A stretch of 64,000 bases of DNA from an uncultured Clostridia bacterium (GCA_947168855.1 CAMVNO010000002.1:104752-168751), one strand, 5' to 3'; numbered from the stretch's first letter, positions 1-8,053 are shown. Notes: generated by a model from the letters alone, not told the origin. Numbers and translations are program-made.

Positions 1-1168
1 GCAGATAGTTCACGCAGGTCTCCGGCACGCCGTTCGGATCGCATTTATATGTGCCGTCATAGGTGAAGTCATAGTATTTCACGCCGTCCTGTTCGAGAAT
101 GCCGTTGTAAACGAGATGATCCTTGACGTCGTTGTCGATGACGGCGTGGTTCTTTTCGTTGTTCTTGTTCGGGTCCATCGAAGCATTCAGGTCGACCGCG
201 GTGCCGAACGTGTGGTGACTGATCGCCTTCAGGCTCGACGTAAACCGCGAGACATAGCATCCGTTATACTCCGTAATCAGCGCAATGGCTTTGATCACGC
301 CGGTGTCGCCGTTTGTGCCGTGCACGCGCACGGAGGTCGATGTGAGATAACGGAACGCCTTTTCAAAGTACGGCTTGGCGTCAACGTGGACAAACCACGT
401 CGTCCCTTCGGGATAGCCCGGGATTTCGGTGATGTAGGTTTTTTCCCATTCGGGATCGGCAACGATATATCGGCCGTTCACCCACTGATAGCGATACAGG
501 AAGCGCTCGTCCGAACCGAAGAATTTCAGCGCCTCCGGATAGGAATCGGGGAAGGTTTTGCGCGTGATCTGCTCCCATTCGTCGCCGAGCACATAGAAGC
601 TGCAGCGGAACAGTTCAACGCCGCGCGTGCCTTTGACTGCCGCGGTGATCTTCAGCGTGTGTACGCCGACCAGCAGCTCGGAGAAATCGACCAGCGAGGA
701 GAGGGGCGTTCCCTCGTCGTTCGCCGCGTCCGTCAGCGTATATACACCGGCGGTCTGCTGCCTGAAATGAACTGTTTTTTTGTACGGATACGGGTTTTTG
801 TTGTTGTGGGAACAGGTGATCGTTACACTCACGCTGTCCAGCGGATAATTCGAATAGATCGTGCCGCCGATCGTATATGTGCCGCCGAGCGGAAGCTCTG
901 CGCCGTCCTCGGGCAGCGGGTGTTCCCGGTCGGCAACGAAACGCAGCGAAAGATCCGGCGGCGGCGTCGCCTCCGTCGAAAGCGCAACGGCGCCTTCCTC
1001 GATCACCTCAATGCTTTCCGCACGGTCCGAGAGATCGGGATCGTCAAGCAGCGTCGCTGCTGCGGGACGCGTCAGAACGGCGATCAAAAACAGAGCCGCG
1101 CACAGCAGAATGCCCGTGAGCACGCCGATCAGGACGGTTTGCTTTTTAGTCCATTCGGGGATTTTCAA
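1..1168 (-). CDS. M15-family D-Ala-D-Ala carboxypeptidase-like protein, C-terminus cut off by window edge
   Basis: The minus strand is open from a TTG start at 1168 to the window edge, at least 389 codons. An AAAGGA ribosome site lies 7 bases before the TTG. The N-terminus is a short basic stretch, then one membrane segment (about residues 12-31), so this is an anchored extracytoplasmic protein. A middle region of about 200 residues has no motif I recognise. Near residue 320 is SHHTFGTAVDLN, the HxxGxAxD zinc motif of VanY/DdcY-type M15 peptidases that trim peptidoglycan stem peptides. The second zinc-binding motif would lie beyond the window. The family call rests on that motif. Confidence 0.72.
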   Translation of the reverse strand, partial: MKIPEWTKKQTVLIGVLTGILLCAALFLIAVLTRPAAATLLDDPDLSDRAESIEVIEEGAVALSTEATPPPDLSLRFVADREHPLPEDGAELPLGGTYTIGGTIYSNYPLDSVSVTITCSHNNKNPYPYKKTVHFRQQTAGVYTLTDAANDEGTPLSSLVDFSELLVGVHTLKITAAVKGTRGVELFRCSFYVLGDEWEQITRKTFPDSYPEALKFFGSDERFLYRYQWVNGRYIVADPEWEKTYITEIPGYPEGTTWFVHVDAKPYFEKAFRYLTSTSVRVHGTNGDTGVIKAIALITEYNGCYVSRFTSSLKAISHHTFGTAVDLNASMDPNKNNEKNHAVIDNDVKDHLVYNGILEQDGVKYYDFTYDGTYKCDPNGVPETCVNYL

Positions 1169-1223
1169 GGAAGGTTCCTTTCTGAGGGCTTCAAACGGTC
1201 GGAACGCCTCGACTCAATATCTT

Positions 1224-1255
1224 ATTATACCATTTGAATTGCACAAGTTTGTCAA
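1224..1255 (-). promoter_or_regulatory. Extended -10 promoter for the M15 gene
   Basis: On the minus strand TATAAT (1229-1224) is preceded by TGG, an extended -10. A TTGACA lies 20 bases upstream (1255-1250), which is too far for an ideal -35, so the extended -10 probably does most of the work. Confidence 0.5.
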
Positions 1256-1277
1256 CAGAGTGTGAACAATCCAAATG

Positions 1278-1304
1278 AAAAAACCCGTCCGGCTTGCGGA
1301 CGGG
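1278..1304 (-). terminator. Rho-independent terminator after the DUF1508 gene
   Basis: On the minus strand CCCGTCCG and CGGACGGG pair around a short loop and run into six T residues. It lies 16 bases after the stop of the gene at 1320-1691. Confidence 0.85.
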
Positions 1305-1319
1305 CGTTTGTGCGAACAG

Positions 1320-1691
1320 TTAGCCTTCGACCTTGACGACGGGCGCTTCGGGCGCATTCTTCCTGATGCTCTCGATGCCCTTCAGGCAGCTTGCCTTTGC
1401 TTTGTAGCTTTCGCCGGTCGCGACGATTTCGCCGTTCTTTGCTTTCAGACGGAAGCGGAATTCGCCCGCCTTGTCCTTGTAAACTTCAAACTTCGGATGC
1501 TTTTTGACCTCGAAGCCTTCCACGGTCTGATCCTCGATCTCGCCGAGGCAGGACTTTCTGACGCTCTCAATACCGTTCATGCAGGCCTTTTCGGTGGTAT
1601 AGATCTCGCTGACCGCGATGATCTCGCCGTTTCCGGCTTTCAGATTGAACTTGATACCGGACTTCATTTCTTTGACTTCAAACTTTCCCAT
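1320..1691 (-). CDS. DUF1508/YegP-like two-repeat protein
   Basis: A 123-residue soluble protein made of two copies of the roughly 55-residue DUF1508 (UPF0339) unit. Each copy has the pattern F-E-V-K/Y, then F-x-LKAxNGEIVA-x-S/GE-Y, then a KA-C-x-GIESVR/IRK helix. The family is common in bacteria and its role is not established. I chose the ATG at 1691 over the one two codons upstream because AGGA lies 8 bases before 1691 but only 2 before the other. It has its own promoter (1785-1813) and terminator, so it is monocistronic. Confidence 0.8.
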   Translation of the reverse strand: MGKFEVKEMKSGIKFNLKAGNGEIIAVSEIYTTEKACMNGIESVRKSCLGEIEDQTVEGFEVKKHPKFEVYKDKAGEFRFRLKAKNGEIVATGESYKAKASCLKGIESIRKNAPEAPVVKVEG

Positions 1692-1784
1692 GATCATGTT
1701 CCTTTCTGCTTTGAAATTTGACGGGCAAACGGTCCGCCGCGCGCATGTTCGTACCGATTCGGGCTTGTGCCCGTTTCTGAATTC

Positions 1785-1813
1785 AGTATAAACCCGACCG
1801 AAATCGTTGTCAA
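1785..1813 (-). promoter_or_regulatory. Sigma-A promoter for the DUF1508 gene
   Basis: Minus strand TTGACA (1813-1808), a 17-base spacer, then TATACT (1790-1785). A large palindrome sits 3 bases upstream of the -35. Confidence 0.75.
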
Positions 1814-1816
1814 GAA

Positions 1817-1842
1817 AAACGGGCGTAAATTTATGCCCGTTT
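1817..1842. promoter_or_regulatory. 26-bp near-perfect palindrome, probable operator
   Basis: The arms AAACGGGC and GCCCGTTT flank a TAAATTTA core. Twenty-four of 26 positions obey two-fold symmetry. It lies between the divergent DUF1508 and ZIP genes, next to the -35 of the former. The half TGCCCGTTTC recurs at 1768-1777 inside a smaller inverted repeat (CGGGC-TTGT-GCCCG, 1760-1773). Confidence 0.55.
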
Positions 1843-1909
1843 CGACAGTTTTCACAGACCGGAGGCGCGCCGCATACATTAGGGACAGAACCGCGAAAGG
1901 AGAGCTTGC

Positions 1910-2668
1910 ATGCATGCGGATGTGATCAAAGGTCTGATGCTGCCCTTTGCGGGCACGTCGCTCGGCGCCGCGGGAGTGCTCGTTCTGAAAAGCGGTTTGT
2001 CAAGGCGGATCGGCGGACTGCTTTCGGATACGGCGGCGGGCATTATGGCGGCTGCCGCCGTGTTCAGCCTGCTGCTGCCCGCCATGGAACAGGCGGCGAA
2101 CAGGGGAATGGCGCCGTGGCTTCCCGCATGTGCGGGATTTCTGCTCGGCGCGGGGCTTCTTGCGCTTTGGGATCGGTTTTCTGCGCGCCGGGAGCAGGCG
2201 GGGCGCGTTTCGCATTCTACGCGGATGCTGGTGCTGTCGGTCAGCCTGCACAACATTCCGGAGGGCATGGCGGTGGGCGCCGTGTATGCGGGACTGCTTG
2301 CCGGAGACGGGACCGTGACCGCCATGAGCGCGTTTGCGCTGGCGCTCGGGATCGCGCTCCAGAACCTGCCGGAAGGCGCGATCATCTCGCTGCCGCTGCA
2401 CGCGGCGGGGATCGGTCGGGGAAAGGCGTTTCTGTACGGCGTGCTGTCCGGCGTTTCCGAACCGATCGCAGGCGTTCTGACGATCCTGCTCGCGCGGTTC
2501 GCCGTGCCCGCGCTGCCGTGGCTTCTGAGCTTTGCCGCCGGCGCGATGGCGTATGTGACGGGCTTTGAACTGCTGCCCGAGACGATGAAAGAGCGCCCCC
2601 TTTCGGGAACGCTCTGCGTGCTCGGCGGTTTTGCCCTGATGACCGGCATGGATGTTTTGCTCGGCTAA
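1910..2668 (+). CDS. ZIP family (GufA-type) divalent metal transporter
   Basis: 252 residues with about eight hydrophobic segments. The two metal-site helices are clear: HNIPEGMAVG near residue 117 and LQNLPEGAII near residue 150. ZIP proteins carry Zn2+, Fe2+ or Mn2+ into the cytoplasm. An AAAGGAG site precedes the ATG. The 3' end overlaps the convergent ABC-F gene by 4 bases. An operator-like palindrome lies about 70 bases upstream, so metal-dependent control is plausible but not shown. Confidence 0.88.
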   Translation: MHADVIKGLMLPFAGTSLGAAGVLVLKSGLSRRIGGLLSDTAAGIMAAAAVFSLLLPAMEQAANRGMAPWLPACAGFLLGAGLLALWDRFSARREQAGRVSHSTRMLVLSVSLHNIPEGMAVGAVYAGLLAGDGTVTAMSAFALALGIALQNLPEGAIISLPLHAAGIGRGKAFLYGVLSGVSEPIAGVLTILLARFAVPALPWLLSFAAGAMAYVTGFELLPETMKERPLSGTLCVLGGFALMTGMDVLLG

Positions 2669-4209
2669 AGCGTCGACGTGTCAAACGGAACAAGACCCGC
2701 TTCCGTGAGCTTCAGCACGCGCGTCGCCGCTTCTTTGATCAGCTTGCGGTCGTGCGTGACCATCAGGATCGCGCCGCGGAATTCTCTGAGAAGCGTGCGC
2801 ACCGCGGGCGCGGACAGCGGGCTCAGGTTTCGTGTCGGCTCGTCGAGCACCAGCACGTCCGCGCGGTCGAGGATCGCCTGTAATAAAAGCAGCTTTGCCT
2901 GCTGACCGCCGGAGAGAGCCCGGATCGGGTGCGACATCTCGTCGGTCGTGTACTTCATGCTGCCGAGGAAGATCCGCGCTTCGGTCACGGAATCCTTGTC
3001 CCCGCCCGGCGCGAGAAACTCGACCGGAAGCCGGCTTAAAGGCAGCAGATCGGAATAGACCTGCGGCATATAGAACACGTTGTATCCGCGCGCTTCGATC
3101 TCCGGCACAAGCTTTTTCAAGAGCGCCGATTTGCCGCAGCCGTTGCGCCCGACAATCGTAACGCGCTCCGGTCCCGAAATGCGCAGCGCGACGTTTTCCG
3201 AGAGCACGCGATCCCCGAGGGAAAGCGTTTCGGGACCGTATTCGAGCACGGTTTTTCCGTTTTTGACTTCGCCGCCGAGCCATTTCGGCAGGATCGCCCA
3301 TTCGGCTTCCGGCGCCTCGGTCAGGTTTTCCTGCTCCTTTTCGAGCCGCCTGCCGATCGACATGACCGTATGCATCTTCTTTTTGAGCAGCCGACCGGTC
3401 GAAGGATCCTGCCGCGTGAGCGTTGCCTGCGCGTGATCGACGGCGTTGTAGATCGAAAGGTACCGTTCCTTCTTTTCACGGAACGCCTTCTGCTCGAACT
3501 GCGCGACCTGCGCCTGATGCTCGAACGCCGCGTCGCGCCGGCGCATGTATTCATCGTACGGAATGTTCGCCGCCGTCGCCCGCGGGATCTTCTTGCGCCG
3601 CACCATTTCAAGATGGATCACCGCTTCCGCCGTGCGCGAAAGAAGCACCTCGTCGTGCGAGATGTAAAGAACCGTTTTTTTGACGGAGCATAAAAACCGC
3701 TCAAGCCATGCGAGCGTATCGAGATCGAGGTCGTTGCTCGGCTCGTCCAGAAGGAGGACGTCGCAGTCGTTCAGAAGCAGCGCCGCAAGCGCGATCTTTA
3801 CGCGCTCGCCGCCGGACAGCGTTCCCATCTGCTGATCGGAATATGCGAGGTCATAGGGGAGGTCGACGTCCTTCATCACGCGGGAAAGCGCCTTCGGGGT
3901 AAACGCATCCTCCCGGCAGTGCGCGCAGAGATACTCGTAAACGGACAGCGCGCGCTCCCGCTCGGGCAGCTCCTGCGCAAGATATCCCTTTGTGCCGGGG
4001 ATGGACGCAGTCCCGGTGACCGTTGCATAGCCTTCGACGAGCGCGGGATCATAGAGCCATTTCAGGATCGTCGACTTGCCGTTGCCCTCCTCGCCGATCA
4101 GCGCGATCTTCGCGCCGTCCGGGACGGTAAAGGAAAGGTCCTCGACGATCGTTTTGACGTCACGGTCGATCGTGACGGTGATGTTTCTTGCCTGTATCGT
4201 ATCAATCAC
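2665..4209 (-). CDS. ABC-F family ribosome-associated ATPase
   Basis: 514 residues with two ABC ATPase domains and no membrane segments. Domain 1 has Walker A GEEGNGKST (about residue 40), signature LSGGE and Walker B LLLDEPSNDLD. Domain 2 has GRNGCGKSA, LSGGQ and VLDEPTRNLS. A charged linker of about 80 residues joins them, as in ABC-F translation factors, including the Vga/Lsa/VmlR antibiotic-protection group. The start is GTG at 4209. Its GAGAGG sits directly against the start codon, an unusually tight site. A roughly 190-base leader with a tiny ORF and hairpins precedes it. Housekeeping versus resistance type cannot be decided by eye. Confidence 0.88.
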   Translation of the reverse strand: MIDTIQARNITVTIDRDVKTIVEDLSFTVPDGAKIALIGEEGNGKSTILKWLYDPALVEGYATVTGTASIPGTKGYLAQELPERERALSVYEYLCAHCREDAFTPKALSRVMKDVDLPYDLAYSDQQMGTLSGGERVKIALAALLLNDCDVLLLDEPSNDLDLDTLAWLERFLCSVKKTVLYISHDEVLLSRTAEAVIHLEMVRRKKIPRATAANIPYDEYMRRRDAAFEHQAQVAQFEQKAFREKKERYLSIYNAVDHAQATLTRQDPSTGRLLKKKMHTVMSIGRRLEKEQENLTEAPEAEWAILPKWLGGEVKNGKTVLEYGPETLSLGDRVLSENVALRISGPERVTIVGRNGCGKSALLKKLVPEIEARGYNVFYMPQVYSDLLPLSRLPVEFLAPGGDKDSVTEARIFLGSMKYTTDEMSHPIRALSGGQQAKLLLLQAILDRADVLVLDEPTRNLSPLSAPAVRTLLREFRGAILMVTHDRKLIKEAATRVLKLTEAGLVPFDTSTL

Positions 4210-4265
4210 CTCTCGGAAAAGAAAAAATCGCTCCGCCGCCGAAAATGCAGGGAACGACCCGATAT

Positions 4266-4281
4266 ACCGACCCGTGTCGGT
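4266..4281 (-). promoter_or_regulatory. Second leader hairpin upstream of the ABC-F gene
   Basis: ACCGAC and GTCGGT form a 6-bp stem with a 4-base loop, about 60 bases before the ABC-F start. Confidence 0.4.
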
Positions 4282-4322
4282 TGATAAAAGGAGGCCGATC
4301 CGCTTTTCGACAACGCATGAAA

Positions 4323-4339
4323 ACCCGAAGATCTCGGGT
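4323..4339 (-). promoter_or_regulatory. Possible attenuator hairpin in the ABC-F leader
   Basis: On the minus strand ACCCGA, GATCT and TCGGGT form a 6-bp stem-loop followed by TTTTC. It begins 9 bases after the stop codon of the short leader ORF, the place expected for an attenuator. The stem is short, so termination strength is uncertain. Confidence 0.4.
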
Positions 4340-4347
4340 CAAGGTTC

Positions 4348-4380
4348 TCAAAAAATCGGATCAGTTGCGCATTCGCTCAT
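4348..4380 (-). CDS. Candidate 10-residue leader peptide (MSECATDPIF) of the ABC-F gene
   Basis: An ATG at 4380 opens a 10-codon ORF ending in TGA at 4348, preceded by a perfect AGGAGG (4389-4384). The spacing to the ATG is only 3 bases, shorter than ideal. The ORF follows a consensus promoter and precedes a terminator-like hairpin. ABC-F antibiotic-resistance genes are often controlled by ribosome stalling on such leaders, so position and arrangement are suggestive. The ORF could also be chance. Confidence 0.4.
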   Translation of the reverse strand: MSECATDPIF

Positions 4381-4402
4381 TTGCCTCCTGTTGTTTTTTG
4401 GT

Positions 4403-4431
4403 ATTGTAACAAACACGCGGCGCCTTGTCAA
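4403..4431 (-). promoter_or_regulatory. Sigma-A promoter for the ABC-F leader
   Basis: Minus strand TTGACA (4431-4426), a 17-base spacer, then TACAAT (4408-4403). The -35 box is formed by the loop of the hairpin at 4415-4440. Confidence 0.75.
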
Positions 4432-4440
4432 GCGCCGCGT
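4415..4440 (-). terminator. GC-rich hairpin after the YitT gene (weak terminator)
   Basis: ACGCGGCGC and GCGCCGCGT form a perfect 9-bp stem with an 8-base loop, 6 bases past the YitT stop. The following run GTTTGTTAC is only moderately T-rich. Confidence 0.55.
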
Positions 4441-4446
4441 ATGGGT

Positions 4447-5379
4447 TCAGTCGATATCCGGTTCGAGGAAGCCTTCGCCGTACGCCTCGTCCACGGTGGT
4501 GAGCATCACGATCGCGCCGGGGTCGATGCGGTTGATGATGCGGCGCGAGGTAAAGACCTCGACCTTCGAGCAGACGCACATCATCATCTGATGCGGCTTG
4601 CCGGTATACGCGCCGCGCACGTCGGCAAGCGTTGCGCCGCGCTCGGTTTCCTCCATGATGGCCTGCGCGATCTCCTGCGCCTTGTCGCTGATGACGAGCA
4701 GCATGCGGCGCGTGCCCGTGCCGTACATCAGCTTGTCGATGACGGTGGTCGAAACGACCGTCATCAGCACGCCGTACAGCACCGCGTTGATGTTGCCGAA
4801 CACCGGCCAGCCGAGCAGGATGACGATGCCGTCCACGGCAAGCGAGATCGTGCCGATCGACAGATGCGGCTTGAGCTTGCGGATGCTCATGATGATGAAA
4901 TCCGTACCGCCGGTGGAGGAGCCGGGCATGTAGATGATCGCAAGACCGATGCCGGACAGCGCGCCGGCAAACAGCGCGGCAAGCAGCGGATTGGTTGCGG
5001 CGTCCTGATAGCTGCCCAAAAGCGGGACGATCACATCCAGGAACAGCGCAGAGATCAGCATGCTCTTGACGGACTTGAAGAAGAACACGCGCCCGAGAAG
5101 CCGGTAGCAGATGATCGCGACCGGGATATTGATGATCAGCGACATGAGACCGATGCCGAGGAACGGCACGTAGTGGTGGATGATCATCGCGATACCGGTG
5201 ATGCCGCCCGGCGCGAAGTTGGCGTTTTCGGCGAAGAACGAAATGCCGACGGCGTACAGGAAGCTGCCGACGATGTCGTGCAGCAGGTCGCGCCCGATCG
5301 CCTTCCAGCCGAATTTCTTATAGTATCCGATGATGCTCTGCTTTTTTCTCGGAGCGAGTTCCGTCTTTTTTCGCTTCAT
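4447..5379 (-). CDS. YitT family integral membrane protein with DUF2179 domain
   Basis: 310 residues. The N-terminal two thirds carries about five or six membrane segments, including the YitT-family FFAENANFAPGGITGIAM and SSTGGTDFIIM stretches. The C-terminal roughly 80 residues form the soluble DUF2179 domain (RRMLLVISDKAQEIAQAI onwards). The family is widespread in Firmicutes and its substrate is unknown. The start is taken at 5379 (MKRKKTEL), where AGGTGAAGGAC precedes the ATG. A 17-residue upstream extension would run into the promoter. Confidence 0.85.
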   Translation of the reverse strand: MKRKKTELAPRKKQSIIGYYKKFGWKAIGRDLLHDIVGSFLYAVGISFFAENANFAPGGITGIAMIIHHYVPFLGIGLMSLIINIPVAIICYRLLGRVFFFKSVKSMLISALFLDVIVPLLGSYQDAATNPLLAALFAGALSGIGLAIIYMPGSSTGGTDFIIMSIRKLKPHLSIGTISLAVDGIVILLGWPVFGNINAVLYGVLMTVVSTTVIDKLMYGTGTRRMLLVISDKAQEIAQAIMEETERGATLADVRGAYTGKPHQMMMCVCSKVEVFTSRRIINRIDPGAIVMLTTVDEAYGEGFLEPDID

Positions 5380-5401
5380 GTCCTTCACCTCACAGGGAAC
5401 T

Positions 5402-5430
5402 ATGATAGCGGTTCCAAGTCGGAAAGTCAA
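5402..5430 (-). promoter_or_regulatory. Sigma-A promoter for the YitT gene
   Basis: Minus strand TTGACT (5430-5425), a 17-base spacer, then TATCAT (5407-5402). Transcription would begin about 16 bases before the chosen start codon. Confidence 0.65.
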
Positions 5431-5436
5431 GGGATT

Positions 5437-7596
5437 TTACACGGTTTTCCCGCTGTGTTTCAGCACGCGGAGCGCGTTGAGAACCGCTAAAAGCATCACG
5501 CCGACGTCGCCGAATACGGCGATCCACAGGTTTGCAATGCCCAGAGCGCCCAGAGCCAGGAAGACCGCCTTCAGTCCGAGCGCAAACACGATGTTTTCGA
5601 CCGTGATGCGGTGCGTTTTCCGCGCGATGCGGATCGCGTCGATGAGCTTTGAAGGCGCGTCTGCGGGAATGATCGCATCCGCCGCCTCGATCGCTGCGTC
5701 GCTTCCGAGACCGCCCATCGCAACGCCGATGTCCGCGCGCTTGAGCACCGGCGCGTCGTTGATGCCGTCGCCGACGAACAGCAGCGTGCCGCCCTTCGGC
5801 AGCGTTTCATACAGCGCTTCGACCTCCGTAAGCTTCTGATCGGGCAGCAGCTCCGAGGCAACGCCGTCGAGCCCGAGCTCGTCCGAAACCGCTTCGGCAA
5901 CCGCCTTTGCGTCGCCGGTCAGCATGATCTGCCGCCGGATCCCGAGCGAACGGAGCGCTTCGATTGTATCTTTGCTGTCTGCCTTCAGGGCATCCGCGAT
6001 CACGATGCAGCCCGCATAGGCGCCGTCGACCGCGACAAACGCCTTTGTACCGACCGCTTCGGGGTCTGCGACGGAAAGCTGCAGCGAATCCATAAGCTTT
6101 TGATTGCCGACCGCCACGGCATGCCCGCCGACCGTTGCGGTGACGCCCTTGCCGGAGATCGTGTGCGCGTCGGAGACGTCCTCTGCGGGCTCGTCTGCGG
6201 CTTCGAGGATCGATTTTGCGATCGGGTGCGTACTGAACGATTCCGCCGCAGCGGCAAACTGCAGCACGTCCTCATTCGTAAATCCGTCGGCGGGGAGGAT
6301 CTCACGCACGGAGAAGCTGCCCTCGGTCAGCGTGCCGGTCTTGTCGTAGACCACCGTATGCGCCTTGTTCAGCGCTTCGAGGAAGTTGCCGCCCTTGACG
6401 AGTACGCCCGCGCGGGACGCCGCGCCGAGCCCGCCGAACACCGCGAGCGGGATCGAGATCACGAGCGCGCAGGGGCAGGAGATGACCAAAAACGTCAGCG
6501 CGCGGTGGATCCATTCCGCCCAGTTGCCCGTGATGAGCGACGGCACGACCGCCAAAAGTACGGCGGCAATGACCACGACGGGGGTATAGACCCTTGCGAA
6601 TTTCGTGATAAAGCGTTCCGTGGGCGTTTTGCGGTCGGCGGCGTCCTCGACGAGCCGGATGATCTTCGAAGCCGTCGATTCGCCGAACGCCTTTTCAACG
6701 CGCACCGAAAGAACGCCGTCCAGGACGATGCAGCCGGAAAGCACCGGATCGCCCTCGCACGCCGTGCGCGGGACCGATTCGCCGGTGAGCGCGCGCGTAT
6801 CGAGCGCGGATGTTCCCGAAAGGATCACGCCGTCCAGCGGGATGCGCTCGCCGGGACGGATGAGGATCGTTTCGCCGATCGAAACCTCGGCGGGGGAGAC
6901 GGTGATCGTCTCGCCGTCGCGAACGACGTTCGCCGTGTCCGGACGGATGTCCAGGATTGCGCGGATCGAATCCTGCGAGCGGTCGAGCGCGAGATCGGTC
7001 AGGAATTCGCCGAGCTGGTACAGCAGCATGACCGCCGCGCCCTCCGGGTATTCGCCGAGCGCAAACGCGCCGACCGAAGCGATCGTCATCAGGAACGCTT
7101 CGCCGAACACGTTGCCGCGCACGATGCCGCGGATCGCGTTCCAAACCACGTCGTATGCGGCGACCGCGTAGCACAGGAGAAACAGCGGAAGCTCAATGTA
7201 GAGCGGCGCCTTGCAAAGATGCGCGACCAATCCGCCCGCAAACAGCACGCCGCCGACGATCAGCCGGATCAGCATCGTACGCTTTTCGCCTTCCTCGTGC
7301 CCGCCGTGCTCGTGTCCGCAGCCGCAGGCGTCGCCGTGTGAATGCCCATGATGCGCGTGATCGTGATGATGTCCGCAGCCGCAGCCCTCACCGTGATGCT
7401 CGTGCCGCTCGCACGCGCCGTGATCACAGCAGCGCTCATGCTCATGTTCGTGCCCGTGGCAGCATGCGTCGTGCCCGTGCTCGTGTTCATGCTCGTGCTC
7501 GTGGCAGCATGCGCCGTGCTCATGCTCGTGTTCATGCTTGTGCTCGTGGCAGCATTCGCCGTGCTCGTGTTCATGCTCGTGATGGCGCTCGCTCAT
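5437..7596 (-). CDS. Cd/Zn/Pb-type P1B heavy-metal ATPase with His/Cys-rich N-terminus
   Basis: 719 residues. An ATP-driven exporter of soft divalent metals, by family. The core has the metal-channel motif SCPCALVIS, the phosphorylation motif DKTGTLTEG and the hinge GDGINDAPVL. About six to eight membrane helices start near residue 108. The first 107 or so residues lack the usual ferredoxin-like HMA domain with CxxC. They are instead a low-complexity stretch of HEHEHEHG-CC blocks with roughly 36 His and 13 Cys. TCGGAGG precedes the ATG. It is the second gene of an operon behind an ArsR/CadC-type repressor, and the gap between them holds a second operator-like site. Confidence 0.93.
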   Translation of the reverse strand: MSERHHEHEHEHGECCHEHKHEHEHEHGACCHEHEHEHEHGHDACCHGHEHEHERCCDHGACERHEHHGEGCGCGHHHDHAHHGHSHGDACGCGHEHGGHEEGEKRTMLIRLIVGGVLFAGGLVAHLCKAPLYIELPLFLLCYAVAAYDVVWNAIRGIVRGNVFGEAFLMTIASVGAFALGEYPEGAAVMLLYQLGEFLTDLALDRSQDSIRAILDIRPDTANVVRDGETITVSPAEVSIGETILIRPGERIPLDGVILSGTSALDTRALTGESVPRTACEGDPVLSGCIVLDGVLSVRVEKAFGESTASKIIRLVEDAADRKTPTERFITKFARVYTPVVVIAAVLLAVVPSLITGNWAEWIHRALTFLVISCPCALVISIPLAVFGGLGAASRAGVLVKGGNFLEALNKAHTVVYDKTGTLTEGSFSVREILPADGFTNEDVLQFAAAAESFSTHPIAKSILEAADEPAEDVSDAHTISGKGVTATVGGHAVAVGNQKLMDSLQLSVADPEAVGTKAFVAVDGAYAGCIVIADALKADSKDTIEALRSLGIRRQIMLTGDAKAVAEAVSDELGLDGVASELLPDQKLTEVEALYETLPKGGTLLFVGDGINDAPVLKRADIGVAMGGLGSDAAIEAADAIIPADAPSKLIDAIRIARKTHRITVENIVFALGLKAVFLALGALGIANLWIAVFGDVGVMLLAVLNALRVLKHSGKTV

Positions 7597-7617
7597 AAAA
7601 ACCTCCGAAAATGCAAT

Positions 7618-7637
7618 AGTTGCTCAAATGCTCAACT
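7618..7637 (-). promoter_or_regulatory. Second ArsR-type operator candidate before the metal ATPase
   Basis: AGTTG and CAACT bound a 20-base site. On the minus strand the core is a direct repeat of TGAGCA, the half also present in the main operator at 8032-8053. It lies 22 bases before the ATPase start. Confidence 0.45.
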
Positions 7638-7660
7638 CTCTGCCGAAAAAAGAAAGCGCG

Positions 7661-8014
7661 TTATTCGCGCAAATGATCCAGACCGAGGTCCAGGATCTGT
7701 TCAACGTGTTCATCCGCGAGGGCATAGAACACATTCTGTCCCTCCCGGCGGAATCTCACGAGATTGGAGAGGCGCAGCGCCTTCAGCTGATGCGAGATCG
7801 CGGACTTCGTCATGCCCAGAAGACAGGCAAGGTCGCACACGCACAGCTCATGCACGCGGAGCGCCTGCATGATCCGCACGCGCGTTCCGTCCCCGAACAG
7901 CTTATACAGCGCGGCAAGGTCGATCGCCTCGTCCCCGTGTAAAAGCTTCGGGCGCACCGCATCCACGACGTCCTGATGAACGGATTCACATTCGCATACA
8001 GGCAAGCGTTCCAT
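7661..8014 (-). CDS. ArsR/SmtB family metal-sensing repressor (CadC-like)
   Basis: 117 residues, winged helix. The recognition region reads ELCVCDLACLLGMTKSAISHQL, with the CVC cysteines of the CadC/ArsR thiolate site. The N-terminus has the further CEC pair (PVCECES) that completes the Cd/Pb site in CadC. The C-terminal helix has Asp/His residues where the zinc site of SmtB/CzrA lies. GGAGGAAGAT precedes the ATG. The first gene of the arsR-ATPase operon, so it probably represses itself and the exporter until metal binds. Confidence 0.9.
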   Translation of the reverse strand: MERLPVCECESVHQDVVDAVRPKLLHGDEAIDLAALYKLFGDGTRVRIMQALRVHELCVCDLACLLGMTKSAISHQLKALRLSNLVRFRREGQNVFYALADEHVEQILDLGLDHLRE

Positions 8015-8031
8015 ATCTTCCTCCAGTTTTC

Positions 8032-8053
8032 TGAACAGTTGAGCAACCGTTCA
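8032..8053. promoter_or_regulatory. ArsR/CadC-type operator
   Basis: TGAACAGTTG, a 2-base spacer, then CAACCGTTCA: a 10-2-10 palindrome with one mismatch, matching the form of SmtB/CadC operators. It covers about +3 to +24 of the promoter just upstream. Confidence 0.72.

Noticed and set aside
116..1237. A 373-codon plus-strand frame at the left edge
   Set aside because: The minus strand is open over the same stretch and encodes a membrane-anchored M15 peptidase with its zinc motif and a ribosome site; the plus frame has neither motifs nor ribosome site.
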